A stretch of DNA of 64,000 nt, taken from positions 62,001 to 126,000 of the forward strand of contig JAZUKN010000058.1 of NCBI GenBank assembly GCA_045643285.1, in the 5' to 3' direction. The stretch comes from UMGS1696 sp045643285. Lineage in GTDB: Bacteria; Bacillota; Clostridia; Oscillospirales; CAG-272. Below, piece by piece: positions 41,000 to 49,312 of this stretch (position 1 is the first letter of the stretch; each line of letters begins with the position of its first letter). The position numbers and the translations under genes are program-made. Under the pieces are notes generated by a model, which saw only the letters and a program-made list of their open reading frames with translations, was not told the origin of the DNA and searched no databases.

Positions 41000-42007
41000 A
41001 TGGGCAGAAATCTTGTAACCGAGCTGACAAACGAAAGAAACGGCAAGGTAAAGCGACTGAAAAACAGCGACGACAAAAAAGTCGCGCATTTCATAAATCC
41101 CGTTTCGGGCAGTCACCGTTTCTATGACGCTACGAGAAAGGCAGTCGACGAGATCGGCGGCAAAATTTTCGTAAGCGAAAGAAGCGGTCAGATCACGGAA
41201 ATGGTCAAGGACGCGCTCAGAAAAGACCCGTCCACGCACGTTGTCGTTTACGGCGGCGACGGCACTGTCTTTGAGGCAGTAAACGGAATCATGCAGTCCG
41301 GTCACAGCGACACCGCCGTGCTGTCGATAATTCCGTCGGGAAGCGGAAACGATTTCTCGGCGTTCGCCAACGATTCGGGCAGACTTCCGCGCGGAGAGAA
41401 GCACAAGATCGACCTCATCAAGGTCACCTGCGGAGACGACGTACACTATTTCGACAACATGATGAATATCGGCTTCGACTGCGACGTCGTATACGAAACG
41501 TTCAACATCCGCAAAGCAGGGGTCATAAAAGGCTCTGCCGCGTACATAGCAGGCGTTGCACGGGTGCTTGCAAAGAAAAAGACCATGGCAGTCTCGCTCA
41601 CTCTGTCGGACTGCGTTGACATCGCCGACGGATCAAAAGCACCCGATTACTCGGTCACAAAAAATCTGCTTATCACAGCCTGTGCCAACGCGCCGTACTG
41701 TGGCGGCGGATTCAACGCGGCTCCGCTCGCAGACCTCAGCGACGGTCTTATGGACGTTCTCGTCATAAGCGACGTTTCGAGAGCGAAATTCGTTTCTCTG
41801 ATCGGAGAATACCGCTCGGGTACATACATCGGCAAGGACGGCAAGCTGAAGCCGCAGTACAAGAATGTACTCGATTATATCAGATGCGGAAAAATGGCGA
41901 TCACCGGTCCCGTACGTTACTGCCTCGACGGGGAGGTATTTGAAACGTACGGTAAGCCGATAACCGCCGAAGTGGTGCATGAGGCTATAAACTTTATGGC
42001 AATATAA
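41000..42007 (+). CDS. Diacylglycerol kinase family lipid kinase (YegS/DgkB-like)
   Basis: 335 residues. 'FINPVSGSHRFYD', GGDGT (85-89, 'VVVYGGDGTVFEAVNGIM') and 'IIPSGSGNDFSAF' are the ATP- and lipid-binding motifs of the DagK catalytic domain. It phosphorylates diacylglycerol or a similar lipid at the membrane. Start 41000 or 40988 (GAGAGGA upstream of both). The longer upstream frame overlaps the previous gene and is not used. Ends directly before repeat R5. Confidence 0.92.
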   Translation: MGRNLVTELTNERNGKVKRLKNSDDKKVAHFINPVSGSHRFYDATRKAVDEIGGKIFVSERSGQITEMVKDALRKDPSTHVVVYGGDGTVFEAVNGIMQSGHSDTAVLSIIPSGSGNDFSAFANDSGRLPRGEKHKIDLIKVTCGDDVHYFDNMMNIGFDCDVVYETFNIRKAGVIKGSAAYIAGVARVLAKKKTMAVSLTLSDCVDIADGSKAPDYSVTKNLLITACANAPYCGGGFNAAPLADLSDGLMDVLVISDVSRAKFVSLIGEYRSGTYIGKDGKLKPQYKNVLDYIRCGKMAITGPVRYCLDGEVFETYGKPITAEVVHEAINFMAI

Positions 42008-42011
42008 GGGA

Positions 42012-42719
42012 AGTGAAGTTTTTCACTTCGTGAAAAGTGAAGTATTCGCGGGGGCAAAAGTGAAGTTCGCCTACGGCGAGTGAAGTTGTGCCTCCGGCAC
42101 AGATGAGGTAGAAAACGTCCCCGACGTTTTCAAATTATTCTGCGTATGTATACGCGACGGACGAGCGCACATTTGTCCAAGCCGCACGGTTGGATTCGGG
42201 ATTTGTCCTGACGGACGGTCCATAAGCCGAGTTCACTCCGTGAACTCGACGAGATGCTCCGCATCTCGGTGAGTCACTTTCGCGGACTCCTTATGAATCC
42301 ACACGACCAAAGGGGGAAGGACTGGCGTCAATTCCCCCTTTGGAATCCCCTTTGTTGCAAAGTGATTGCAATTATTAAGCGTATCTTTTCATTTATAAAC
42401 GATTAAGTTATACTATGTAATGAGCGACAGCGCGCTATTACTGACGACCTAAATCCTCTTCACCGTCGCATTCGCTTTGCAACAAAGGGGTGTTTCCAAA
42501 GAGGGGGAATCGGAACGAAGTGACTTCCCCCTCTTTGGTTCGGTGATTGACAAGAGCGTCGAATCACGCTCTTGTCCGCCGTCCGCGTAGGACAAATAGA
42601 TTAAATCGAAAACGTCCCCGACGTTTTCTTCCTTATCTTTCGACGAAGTCGAATACTTCACTTGCGCGCAGCGCATACTTCACGACGCTTTGCGTTACTT
42701 ATCTCTGCGAAGCAGAACT
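42012..42719. repeat. Intergenic mosaic repeat, copy R5 (best preserved)
   Basis: About 710 bases with near dyad symmetry. Left arm: GTGAAGT array, GAAAACGTC-ccc-GACGTTTTC (42113-42133), TCC-loop hairpins GAGTTCAC/GTGAACTC and CGAGATGC/GCATCTCG (about 42231-42272), a CCAAAGGGGGAA/TTCCCCCTTTGG stem (42308-42343). Middle: core 42347-42490. Right arm: stem with CCAAAGAGGGGGAA/TTCCCCCTCTTTGG, GACAAGAGCGT/ACGCTCTTGTC (about 42549-42575), a second GAAAACGTC hairpin (42609-42629), and an ACTTCAC array running into the end of the next gene. Confidence 0.88.
42347..42490 (-). repeat. 144-bp core with perfect 16-bp terminal inverted repeats (in R5)
   Basis: CCCCTTTGTTGCAAAG (42347-42362) and CTTTGCAACAAAGGGG (42475-42490) are exact reverse complements. 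The interior contains the reverse of the GCGCGCTnCCGCTCAT segment seen in R2, R3, R4 and R9. No coding capacity. Resembles a non-autonomous miniature element. Confidence 0.85.
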
Positions 42720-43319
42720 TCACTTTTCTTTCTTCGGTATCAGCGCAATTATGACCGCCACAAGTGCCGCCGCGAGAAGTATCGCAATTATTACCGCCGT
42801 CCACGACATGGCAGAGCCGCTTTCGCTCATGTCTGCGCCGTTCGATGTGCCTTCGGAGATCGGCATAGTTCCGTCCGCGTTTGCAGTTCCGTTTGCGGAA
42901 CGTCCGCCCATTGAGCTGTCGCCTGTAGTGTTGCCGCTCATAGAGCTGTCGCCTGTAGTATCGAGCACGTTGTCGTCGCTCATAAATCTCATTCCCTCGT
43001 CCCTCAAACCGGTTTTTGCGCCGTTTTCGTTTTCAATAACACCGTCGCCGTCAAGATCGCCGAGAGTTGACGTATCGGGGTCGTCCGCCGGACAACTCTT
43101 TCCGCTCTTTCCCATAGACGAGCCGGATTTGCCGCTCATGCCGAACATACCGCTGTTTTTCTCCATGCCGGTCGTGCCGGTGATGTTGTCGACTACCGAT
43201 TCACCTGCGTCGGTCATATCCTCCATTATTCCCGCGCTGACGGACAGACAGAGAACTGCCGAGAGAGACAAAGCGGCAAGGACGCGAATCAAATAAGTTT
43301 TCTTTTTTTTGTTATTCAT
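42720..43319 (-). CDS. Exported low-complexity protein with C-terminal membrane anchor
   Basis: 199 residues: signal peptide (about 1-30), a Gly/Ser/Met/Asp/Thr-rich region with repeats such as 'TTGDSSMSGN-TTGDSSMGG', and a C-terminal helix (about 172-192) followed by PKKEK. A dockerin/EF-hand-like 'DLDGDGVIENE' loop is present near residue 90, possibly binding calcium. The stop TGA is the first bases of a GTGAAGT unit of repeat R5, so the repeat sets the C-terminus. Function unknown. Confidence 0.75.
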   Translation of the reverse strand: MNNKKKKTYLIRVLAALSLSAVLCLSVSAGIMEDMTDAGESVVDNITGTTGMEKNSGMFGMSGKSGSSMGKSGKSCPADDPDTSTLGDLDGDGVIENENGAKTGLRDEGMRFMSDDNVLDTTGDSSMSGNTTGDSSMGGRSANGTANADGTMPISEGTSNGADMSESGSAMSWTAVIIAILLAAALVAVIIALIPKKEK

Positions 43320-43413
43320 GCTGATTACACCTTTCGGATTGAAGTGATTTCAGCATTATTTTTTACAGAACAAACGGTTTTATTCACATTTTTTCGCAAA
43401 AACGGAGTGTTTT

Positions 43414-43725
43414 ATGGAAACAAAACGTTTCTCAAAGAACGATGCATCGTTCGTCTGCGCGAACTGCGGCTTTGAAGTGCCGCCGCTCAGGTACACGTCG
43501 CGCAACCACTGCCCCGTGTGCCTCTGCTCGCTCCACCTTGACGTGAATCCGGGCGACCGTGCGGCGGACTGCGGCGGGATAATGGATCCCGTCACTGCTG
43601 AACCGGACCCGAAGCGCGGCTTTATCGTCACGCACAAGTGCCGCAAATGCGGTGCGCTCCGGCGCAACAAGGCGGCAGACGACGACGACAGGGACAAGCT
43701 GATAAGGCTGACAGCGGAGCACTGA
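43414..43725 (+). CDS. RNHCP domain protein
   Basis: 103 residues. Contains the eponymous Arg-Asn-His-Cys-Pro motif (residues 30-34) within a set of eight cysteines (15, 18, 33, 36, 38, 53, 76, 79) that likely bind zinc; a 'DRAADCGGIMDP' segment is also typical. RNHCP proteins are small bacterial proteins of unknown function, perhaps RNA-binding. GGAG upstream of the ATG. Confidence 0.88.
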   Translation: METKRFSKNDASFVCANCGFEVPPLRYTSRNHCPVCLCSLHLDVNPGDRAADCGGIMDPVTAEPDPKRGFIVTHKCRKCGALRRNKAADDDDRDKLIRLTAEH

Positions 43726-43730
43726 CGGGA

Positions 43731-43985
43731 GTGAAGTTTTTCACTTTGTGAAAAGTGAAGTATTCGCCGGGGCGAAAGAGAAGTACACCTTCGGCGAGTG
43801 AAGTTGTGCCTTCGGCACAGATAAGGAAGAAAACGTCTGCGACGTTTTCAATTTATTCTTTTTCCGCATATGTATACTCAGCGTACCAGTGCAAAATTTA
43901 TCCAAACCGTCCGCGTAGGACAAAACAAATTATATGAAAACGTGAAACGTTTTCTACCTTCTGCCTATATAAAGAAAGTTCATAT
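43731..43985. repeat. Intergenic mosaic repeat, copy R6 (short)
   Basis: GTGAAGT array with TTTTCAC-ttt-GTGAAAA, ATTCGC...GCGAAA, TGTGCC-ttc-GGCACA, then GAAAACGTC-tgc-GACGTTTTC (43830-43850), a CATATGTATAC segment, and on the right GAAAACGT-gaa-ACGTTTTC (about 43935-43953). Lacks the core. No gene. Confidence 0.8.
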
Positions 43986-44012
43986 CATTTATTTTCCAAA
44001 GGAACTACAACC

Positions 44013-44762
44013 ATGTCTGATAAAAACGAACGTACAGAAATGCTTCTCGGCCGGGAAGCAGTCGAGCAGCTGAAAAAGGCGCACGTCGCAGTCTTCGGGC
44101 TCGGCGGAGTCGGCGGACACGCGGCAGAAGCCCTCGCGCGTGCAGGAGTCGGCGCACTTACCCTCGTCGACGGCGACCGTGTTTCCGTCTCGAATCTCAA
44201 CCGCCAGCTTTTTGCGACGGTATCAACGGTCGGCATGAACAAAACCGAAGCTGCGGCTATCCGCATCCGTGAAGCCGCGCCCGACTGCCGTCTCACGCTT
44301 GTGAATTCGTTCGTGCTTCCCGAAAACATCGGCGGCTTTGATTTTTCGGCTTACGATTACGTCGTAGACGCGATAGACACCGTTTCAACCAAGCTCGCGC
44401 TGATCAAAGCGTGCGATTCCGTCGGTACACCGATCATCTCGGCGATGGGCGCCGGAAACAAGCTCGATCCGACGCGCTTCGAGGTCGCCGACATATATTC
44501 GACTTCCGTCTGTCCGCTCGCCGCCGTCATCCGCCGCGAATGCAGAAAAACCGGAGTGCGTCGGCTCAAGGTCGTCTACTCGCGTGAAGAAGCGGTAAAG
44601 CCCGAATTTCTGCCGGAGAGCGACGGAGAAACGAAAAAAACTCCGCCGGCGTCGTGTTCGTTCGTGCCGTCTGTCTGCGGTCTGATAATCGCAGGCGAGG
44701 TCGTAAAGGACATTTGTGCGGACGAGCTTGCGCGATCCTTGGAGGCGCGGAAAAATGGATGA
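44013..44762 (+). CDS. tcdA: tRNA threonylcarbamoyladenosine dehydratase
   Basis: 249 residues, E1/ThiF-like fold: nucleotide-binding GLGGVGGHAAEALARAG, 'LVDGDRVSVSNLNRQL' with the Asp and Arg of the family, and 'VVDAIDTVSTKLALI'. TcdA (CsdL) uses ATP to cyclise t6A37 in tRNAs to ct6A. Its 3' end overlaps the next tRNA-modification gene by 8 bases. C-terminal 'SFVPSVCGLIIAGEVVKDI' is also typical. Confidence 0.92.
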   Translation: MSDKNERTEMLLGREAVEQLKKAHVAVFGLGGVGGHAAEALARAGVGALTLVDGDRVSVSNLNRQLFATVSTVGMNKTEAAAIRIREAAPDCRLTLVNSFVLPENIGGFDFSAYDYVVDAIDTVSTKLALIKACDSVGTPIISAMGAGNKLDPTRFEVADIYSTSVCPLAAVIRRECRKTGVRRLKVVYSREEAVKPEFLPESDGETKKTPPASCSFVPSVCGLIIAGEVVKDICADELARSLEARKNG

Positions 44763-45591
44763 AAAAATAACATCGTCAATACTGAAAAAATACAGAAAAG
44801 AGATCTGGGGACCGTTCATCTCCGCGCTCAAGGAATACGAACTGATACAGTCCGGTGACAGGATAGCGGTCTGTATCTCCGGCGGCAAGGATTCCGCACT
44901 GCTTGCCGTGCTTATGCGGCAGATACTGTCCCACTCGGACGTGCCTTTTGAGCTTGAATACATCGCCATGGACCCCGGCTACAGTCCCGAAAACCGCGCA
45001 CGGCTCGAAAAAAACTGCGCTCTGCTCGACATCCCCGTGAAGATATTCGAGACGAACATCTTCTCCGTTTCCGCAAAGCAGGAGAAAAATCCGTGTTATC
45101 TCTGTGCGCGGATGCGGCGCGGCTACCTCTACACCTATGCCGCCTCTCTCGGGTGCAACAAAATCGCGCTCGGTCATCACTTCTCGGACGTGATAGAGAC
45201 AACGCTCATGGGAATGCTGTGGGGCGCGCAGATACAGGGTATGCTCCCGAAGCTGCACAGCATGAACTACGACGGAATGGAGCTTATCCGCCCGATGTAC
45301 AAAATACGCGAAGACTCGGTGATTGCGTGGGCGCGGTACTGCGGTCTTGAATTTCTTTCGTGCGCGTGCAAGCTAACCGAATCGGCGGCAGTGGACGAGA
45401 ACGCATCAAAGCGGCGCGAGACGAAAGCACTGTTAAAATTCCTGCGCGAAAACGGCAATCCAGATGTAGAGAAGAACATTTTCAACTCGATCCACAACGC
45501 GAACATCGACACGCTCGTCGGCTACAAAACGGACGGCGAAGAGCATTCGTTCCTCGAAAAATACCGAAACGGCGCAGAAAAGGGAAAATAA
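44755..45591 (+). CDS. TtcA-family tRNA 2-thiocytidine synthetase-like protein
   Basis: 278 residues. PP-loop SGGKDS (42-47), Cys114-x2-Cys117 (CYLC) and a later Cys pair in 'FLSCACKL', plus 'GHHFSDVIETTLMGML', fit the TtcA/TtuA-like group of ATP-dependent, Fe-S-cluster tRNA thiolases. Whether it makes s2C32 or another thiolated base is open. ATG 44755 has GGAGG upstream; the longer upstream frame overlaps tcdA. Confidence 0.9.
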   Translation: MDEKITSSILKKYRKEIWGPFISALKEYELIQSGDRIAVCISGGKDSALLAVLMRQILSHSDVPFELEYIAMDPGYSPENRARLEKNCALLDIPVKIFETNIFSVSAKQEKNPCYLCARMRRGYLYTYAASLGCNKIALGHHFSDVIETTLMGMLWGAQIQGMLPKLHSMNYDGMELIRPMYKIREDSVIAWARYCGLEFLSCACKLTESAAVDENASKRRETKALLKFLRENGNPDVEKNIFNSIHNANIDTLVGYKTDGEEHSFLEKYRNGAEKGK

Positions 45592-45645
45592 CGGATGAAA
45601 CGGGTAAAAATCCCGTCAAAATTCGTATTTTCCCCTTTTCTTTTT
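45582..45645 (+). terminator. Terminator of the tcdA operon
   Basis: A long imperfect hairpin from GGGAAAATA (45582) to TATTTTCCC (45634), with ACGGG/CCCGT at the tip, followed by CTTTTCTTTTT. Overlaps the stop codon. Confidence 0.7.
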
Positions 45646-45727
45646 GCGCATTTTATATTATAATGTAGAGTGGATAATAGGAGAAATATTTACTTTGCGA
45701 ATCATGCTCCAATTTCAAGGAGGTTTT

Positions 45728-46102
45728 ATGGACAACTACACGAAAAAACGTTACAGTGTCACCGTGGCAGGCGTTTCTCTCAACATTCTGACCGAAGAGA
45801 GCGAAGACTTCGTAAGAAAAACGGCGGACGAGCTTTCGGCTGAGATCAGAATGATAACGAATCACGTTTTCAACGCATCTAAGCTCGACGCGGCGATCCT
45901 CTGCGCCCTTGACGCAAAGGGAGAGGCCGCAAAAGCAGAATCAAGGCTCGCCGAGCTTCAGGCAAAGCTCGACGTAATGGAGCTTGACGCACAGAATATG
46001 CGTGTCGAGCTTGACGCACTCCGCGACAGATGCGCTCCGTCCAAGCCGAACGAAAACTTAAAAAGCATAGAATCTTTTCTTGAGCGCAAAGTAAATGGCT
46101 GA
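45728..46102 (+). CDS. zapA: Cell division protein ZapA
   Basis: 124 residues: an N-terminal beta-alpha part (KKRYSVTVAGVSLNILTEESEDFVRKTADELSAEIRMI) followed by a long coiled coil (about 50-105; KAESRLAELQAKLDVMELDAQNMRVELDALRD). ZapA bundles FtsZ filaments at the division ring. AAGGAGG seven bases before ATG 45728; the upstream frame is not coding. Overlaps the U32 gene by 8 bases, a common pairing in Clostridia. Confidence 0.9.
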   Translation: MDNYTKKRYSVTVAGVSLNILTEESEDFVRKTADELSAEIRMITNHVFNASKLDAAILCALDAKGEAAKAESRLAELQAKLDVMELDAQNMRVELDALRDRCAPSKPNENLKSIESFLERKVNG

Positions 46103-48311
46103 TAAACATATCCCCGAGCTTCTCGCGCCAGCAGGAAGCGAAGAAGCGCTCCGTGCGGCTCTTGCAAGCGGCGCAGATGCCGTATATTTCGGCGGCTCGG
46201 CGTTCTCGAACAGGATGAGAGCGAAGAACTTTGCCGGAGAGACGATACGCGACGCGATAAAGCTCTGCCACTCCGTCGGTGCGGCGGCGCACATCACGGT
46301 CAACACGCGCGTCTCAGACAAGGAGCTTGACGGCGTTCTCGCGTTTGCCGAAACCATCCTCGGCGGCAAAGAGGACGAGAGAGCAGACGCGCTGATCGTC
46401 GCCGATCTCGGTGTGGCAAGTGCGATAAAGGCGGCTTTCCCGCACGCTGTACTCCACGGCTCGACTCAGACCTCGATGATGTCGCCCGACGACTGCCGCG
46501 CACTTGAAGAACTCGGCTTTTCACGGCTCGTCGTACCGAGAGAAATGTCGCTCGACGAGATCCGCGCGCTCGTCGACAAATCCCCGATAGAGATCGAAAT
46601 GTTCATCCACGGCGCGCACTGCGTTTCCTGCTCCGGTCAGTGCCTCATGTCGTATGTCATGGGCGGCAGAAGCGGAAACCGCGGCGAATGCGCACAGCCG
46701 TGCCGTTTGCCGTACAGAATGACGGACGGCTCACGGCAGGTCGGCGGAGATTATCCGCTCTCACTTGCCGACATGATGCTCGGCGGTCACATCCCCGAAA
46801 TAATCGGCTCGGGCGTTGCGTCGCTGAAGATCGAAGGACGGCTCAAAAGTCCGTCTTACGTCTACGGCGTGACCTCGATATACCGCCGTTTGCTCGACGA
46901 GGGCAGACGGGCAACGAAAGAAGAAACAAAAGCACTCGAAGACCTCTTTACACGCGGCTTCACGGACGGTTATTTCGTCTCGCGCTACGGCACAATGGGC
47001 GGCGTGAAATCGTCGGAAAAACAGATCAATGCGTCGGCGGTGCAGAGAGAGATCTCGCAGGCGTTCTCCGCGCGTCAGTCCGATTTCCGCGCAAAACAGA
47101 AAGAAAAAACGTCGGACGCCACGCCCGTCAAAGCGCGGTTTGAGTTAAAAAGCGGCTCACCGGCTGTGTTTGAGCTGTACTGCGGCAAGTACGTCGGACG
47201 TGCGGTCGGTGCAGTTCCGTCCCCGTCGACAGGAAACCCGATAACGGCGGATAGCGCGGCAAAAAATCTGACAAAGCTCGGCGGAAGCGGCTTTTCGCTC
47301 TCGTCCGAAGATATAGAATATTCGCTCGACGGTGGGCTGTGGATGCCGCTCTCCGCACTGAACGCACTGCGGCGTGACGCGGCAGACGCTCTTGCGGCAC
47401 AGCTCGGTGAGGAGAAAAAAGAAGAAAATTCCGAAGATAAAAACAAAGAAAAGCGTAACACCGAGCGTCCTTTGCCTGACAAATCGGGCAGAACAGAGAA
47501 AAAACGCGAGACGGTGGCTGAGATATTCTCGCTCGCGCTGTTCCTCGCGGACGTGGAAGAAAACGAACGCGCGGCACGGCTGGAGGAGTTTGCGGAAAAA
47601 TTCGACAGGTTATATATCCCGCTCGGCGACTGCGAAAACACAGCCATAAAGCAGGCGGCACGGTGCGAAAAGATCTCAGCCGTTCTTCCGCTTCTCACAG
47701 GAAAAGACCTTGAAGAAAAGCTGAAAGCCGTATACGGATACGGCATCCGGCGTGCGCTTTGCCATACTGCCGGACAACTCAGACTCGTCCGCTCGCTCGG
47801 ATTCGACGGCGACATTTCGTTCCGCGGAAACGTGACGAACTCGGCGGCGGCTGACGTATACGCATCGCTCGGCGCGTCGTCGGTCGTTCTGTCGCCGGAA
47901 GTCACGCTCGCGGCGGCAAGAGGGATAACCGCATCGGCGGGCGCACAAACGGGGCTGATCGTATACGGGCGCATACCGGTGATGCACCTCTCGCGCTGTA
48001 TCATAAGCGGCGGAAACTGCAAAAAAGGGAACAGGGGCGGCAGGTACGTCGGTGCAAAGCCGCACGTCTGCGCAGGTGAACTGTGCGACCGTCTCGGCGA
48101 AAAATTCCCCGTCGTTGCAAATTCCGACTGCACAAATGTTATATACAATTCCACGCCTATATGGATGGGCGACAGGCCGGAGGACATCGCACCGGGCAGA
48201 AACGCGGGTGCGTCGGTGTTCCTCTTCACGGTGGAAAACATCAAGGAAGCGGAAGACGTTCTCCGTGCATACAGAGCCGGAGAAAAGCGAAGCGGAAGAA
48301 GAATACAATAA
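46095..48311 (+). CDS. U32 family peptidase-like protein
   Basis: 738 residues. N-terminal U32 barrel: 'PELLAPAGSEEALRAALASGADAVYFGG', and the Fe-S/catalytic signature 'EMFIHGAHCVSCSGQCLMSYVMGGRSGNRGECAQPCR'. A Lys/Glu-rich insertion lies at about 435-475 (DUF3656-like region), and the C-terminal half repeats a U32-like pattern. Related proteins (TrhP, RlhA) hydroxylate tRNA or rRNA rather than cut peptides, which fits the tRNA-modifying neighbours. Length typical of the long Clostridia form. Confidence 0.92.
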   Translation: MADKHIPELLAPAGSEEALRAALASGADAVYFGGSAFSNRMRAKNFAGETIRDAIKLCHSVGAAAHITVNTRVSDKELDGVLAFAETILGGKEDERADALIVADLGVASAIKAAFPHAVLHGSTQTSMMSPDDCRALEELGFSRLVVPREMSLDEIRALVDKSPIEIEMFIHGAHCVSCSGQCLMSYVMGGRSGNRGECAQPCRLPYRMTDGSRQVGGDYPLSLADMMLGGHIPEIIGSGVASLKIEGRLKSPSYVYGVTSIYRRLLDEGRRATKEETKALEDLFTRGFTDGYFVSRYGTMGGVKSSEKQINASAVQREISQAFSARQSDFRAKQKEKTSDATPVKARFELKSGSPAVFELYCGKYVGRAVGAVPSPSTGNPITADSAAKNLTKLGGSGFSLSSEDIEYSLDGGLWMPLSALNALRRDAADALAAQLGEEKKEENSEDKNKEKRNTERPLPDKSGRTEKKRETVAEIFSLALFLADVEENERAARLEEFAEKFDRLYIPLGDCENTAIKQAARCEKISAVLPLLTGKDLEEKLKAVYGYGIRRALCHTAGQLRLVRSLGFDGDISFRGNVTNSAAADVYASLGASSVVLSPEVTLAAARGITASAGAQTGLIVYGRIPVMHLSRCIISGGNCKKGNRGGRYVGAKPHVCAGELCDRLGEKFPVVANSDCTNVIYNSTPIWMGDRPEDIAPGRNAGASVFLFTVENIKEAEDVLRAYRAGEKRSGRRIQ

Positions 48312-48312
48312 G

Positions 48313-48543
48313 AGTGAAGTTTTTCACTTCGTGAAAAGTGAAGTATTCGCCGTAGCGAATGTGAAGTTCGCCTTCGGCGAGTGAAGTTGTGCCTTCGGCA
48401 CAGTTATGGTAGAAAAATTATCTCCGATAATTTTTCTTCCTTATCTTTCGACGAAGTCGAAAACTTCACTTGCGCGCAGCGCATACTTCACGACGCTTTG
48501 CGTTACTTCACTTTTCGACGAAGTCGAAATAATCCACACGGGA
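48313..48543. repeat. Intergenic mosaic repeat, copy R7 (compact, clearest array)
   Basis: GTGAAGT at 48314, 48338, 48361 and 48381 separates four different palindromes (TTTTCAC-ttc-GTGAAAA, ATTCGC-cgta-GCGAAT, TCGCC-ttc-GGCGA, TGTGCC-ttc-GGCACA). A central AAAATTATC-tcc-GATAATTTT hairpin (about 48414-48434) follows. The right arm has ACTTCAC at 48463, 48485 and 48505 around other palindromes. Starts two bases after the U32 stop codon and ends just before dut. No gene. Confidence 0.88.
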
Positions 48544-48552
48544 GACTATAAA

Positions 48553-48990
48553 ATGAACGTACTACTCAAAAAACTCGTCCCCTCAGCGATCGTTCCGCAG
48601 TATCAGACAGACGGTGCGGCGGCGGCTGACCTTTATGCGTGCGTCTCCGAGCCGGTCACGGTTGCAGTCGGCGGCAGCGCACTTATTCCCACGGGAATAG
48701 CGATCTCTATCCCGAAAGACACAGTCGCGCTGATATTCGCACGCAGCGGTCTTGCAGTGAAAAAAAGCATATCCCTCTCGAACAGCGTCGGCGTTATCGA
48801 CTCCGACTACAGAGGAGAGATAAAAGTCGCACTCGTAAACAACGGTAACGAGCCGTTTGTCGTGAACAGCGGCGACAGGATAGCGCAGATCGGGTTCTTC
48901 CCCGTATATCAGGCGGCGTTCACGGAAACGGACTCGCTCGACGAAACAGAACGAGGCTCCGGCGGCTTCGGGCACACAGGAGAAAGATAA
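48553..48990 (+). CDS. dut: dUTP diphosphatase
   Basis: 145 residues with all five motifs of trimeric dUTPases: GAAAADLYA, ARSGLAVK, NSVGVIDSDYRGEI, GDRIAQIGF and RGSGGFGHTG. Hydrolyses dUTP to dUMP. ATG 48553 has GGGAGA upstream; the open frame continues back into repeat R7 but that part is not coding. Motif 2 has Ala instead of the usual Pro before Arg-Ser-Gly. Confidence 0.95.
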   Translation: MNVLLKKLVPSAIVPQYQTDGAAAADLYACVSEPVTVAVGGSALIPTGIAISIPKDTVALIFARSGLAVKKSISLSNSVGVIDSDYRGEIKVALVNNGNEPFVVNSGDRIAQIGFFPVYQAAFTETDSLDETERGSGGFGHTGER

Positions 48991-48994
48991 GAAA

Positions 48995-49308
48995 TGATGT
49001 ATTCGCGTGTGCGAATACGATGTATAATTTCACAGCAGGCAATTCATCCAAACCTAACGTTTGGCATCGGATTTGTCCTGCGTATGTATACGCGGCGGAC
49101 AGGCTGCACAAGAGCGTCGCGTCGGTTTCGACGAAGTCGAATACCGGCTTGTCCGCCGTCCGCGCAGTGAAAAAAGAATAATTTGAACACGTCCCCGACG
49201 TTTTCTTCCACAATGTTTGCCGCAGGCAAATATATCATTCACACGAAGTGTGAACATCATTCGCGTAGCGAACATCATTTTCACAAAGTGAATCCACACA
49301 GGAGATAT
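48995..49308. repeat. Intergenic mosaic repeat, copy R8
   Basis: Left: GTATTCGC-gtgt-GCGAATAC palindrome (about 49003), 'CCAAACCTAACGTTTGG' (about 49048), GTATGTATACGC and TTCGAC-gaa-GTCGAA (about 49128-49142). Right: an ATCAT-spaced mini-palindrome array (TTTGCC-gca-GGCAAA, TTCACAC-gaa-GTGTGAA, TTCGC-gta-GCGAA, TTTCAC-aaa-GTGAA; 49214-49292) like that of R2. No core, no gene. Confidence 0.8.
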
Positions 49309-49312
49309 AACA

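Noticed and set aside
48314..48511. CRISPR array
   Set aside because: The constant unit is only 7 bp, the gaps are 13-17 bp and each is itself a palindrome, and no cas genes are present.
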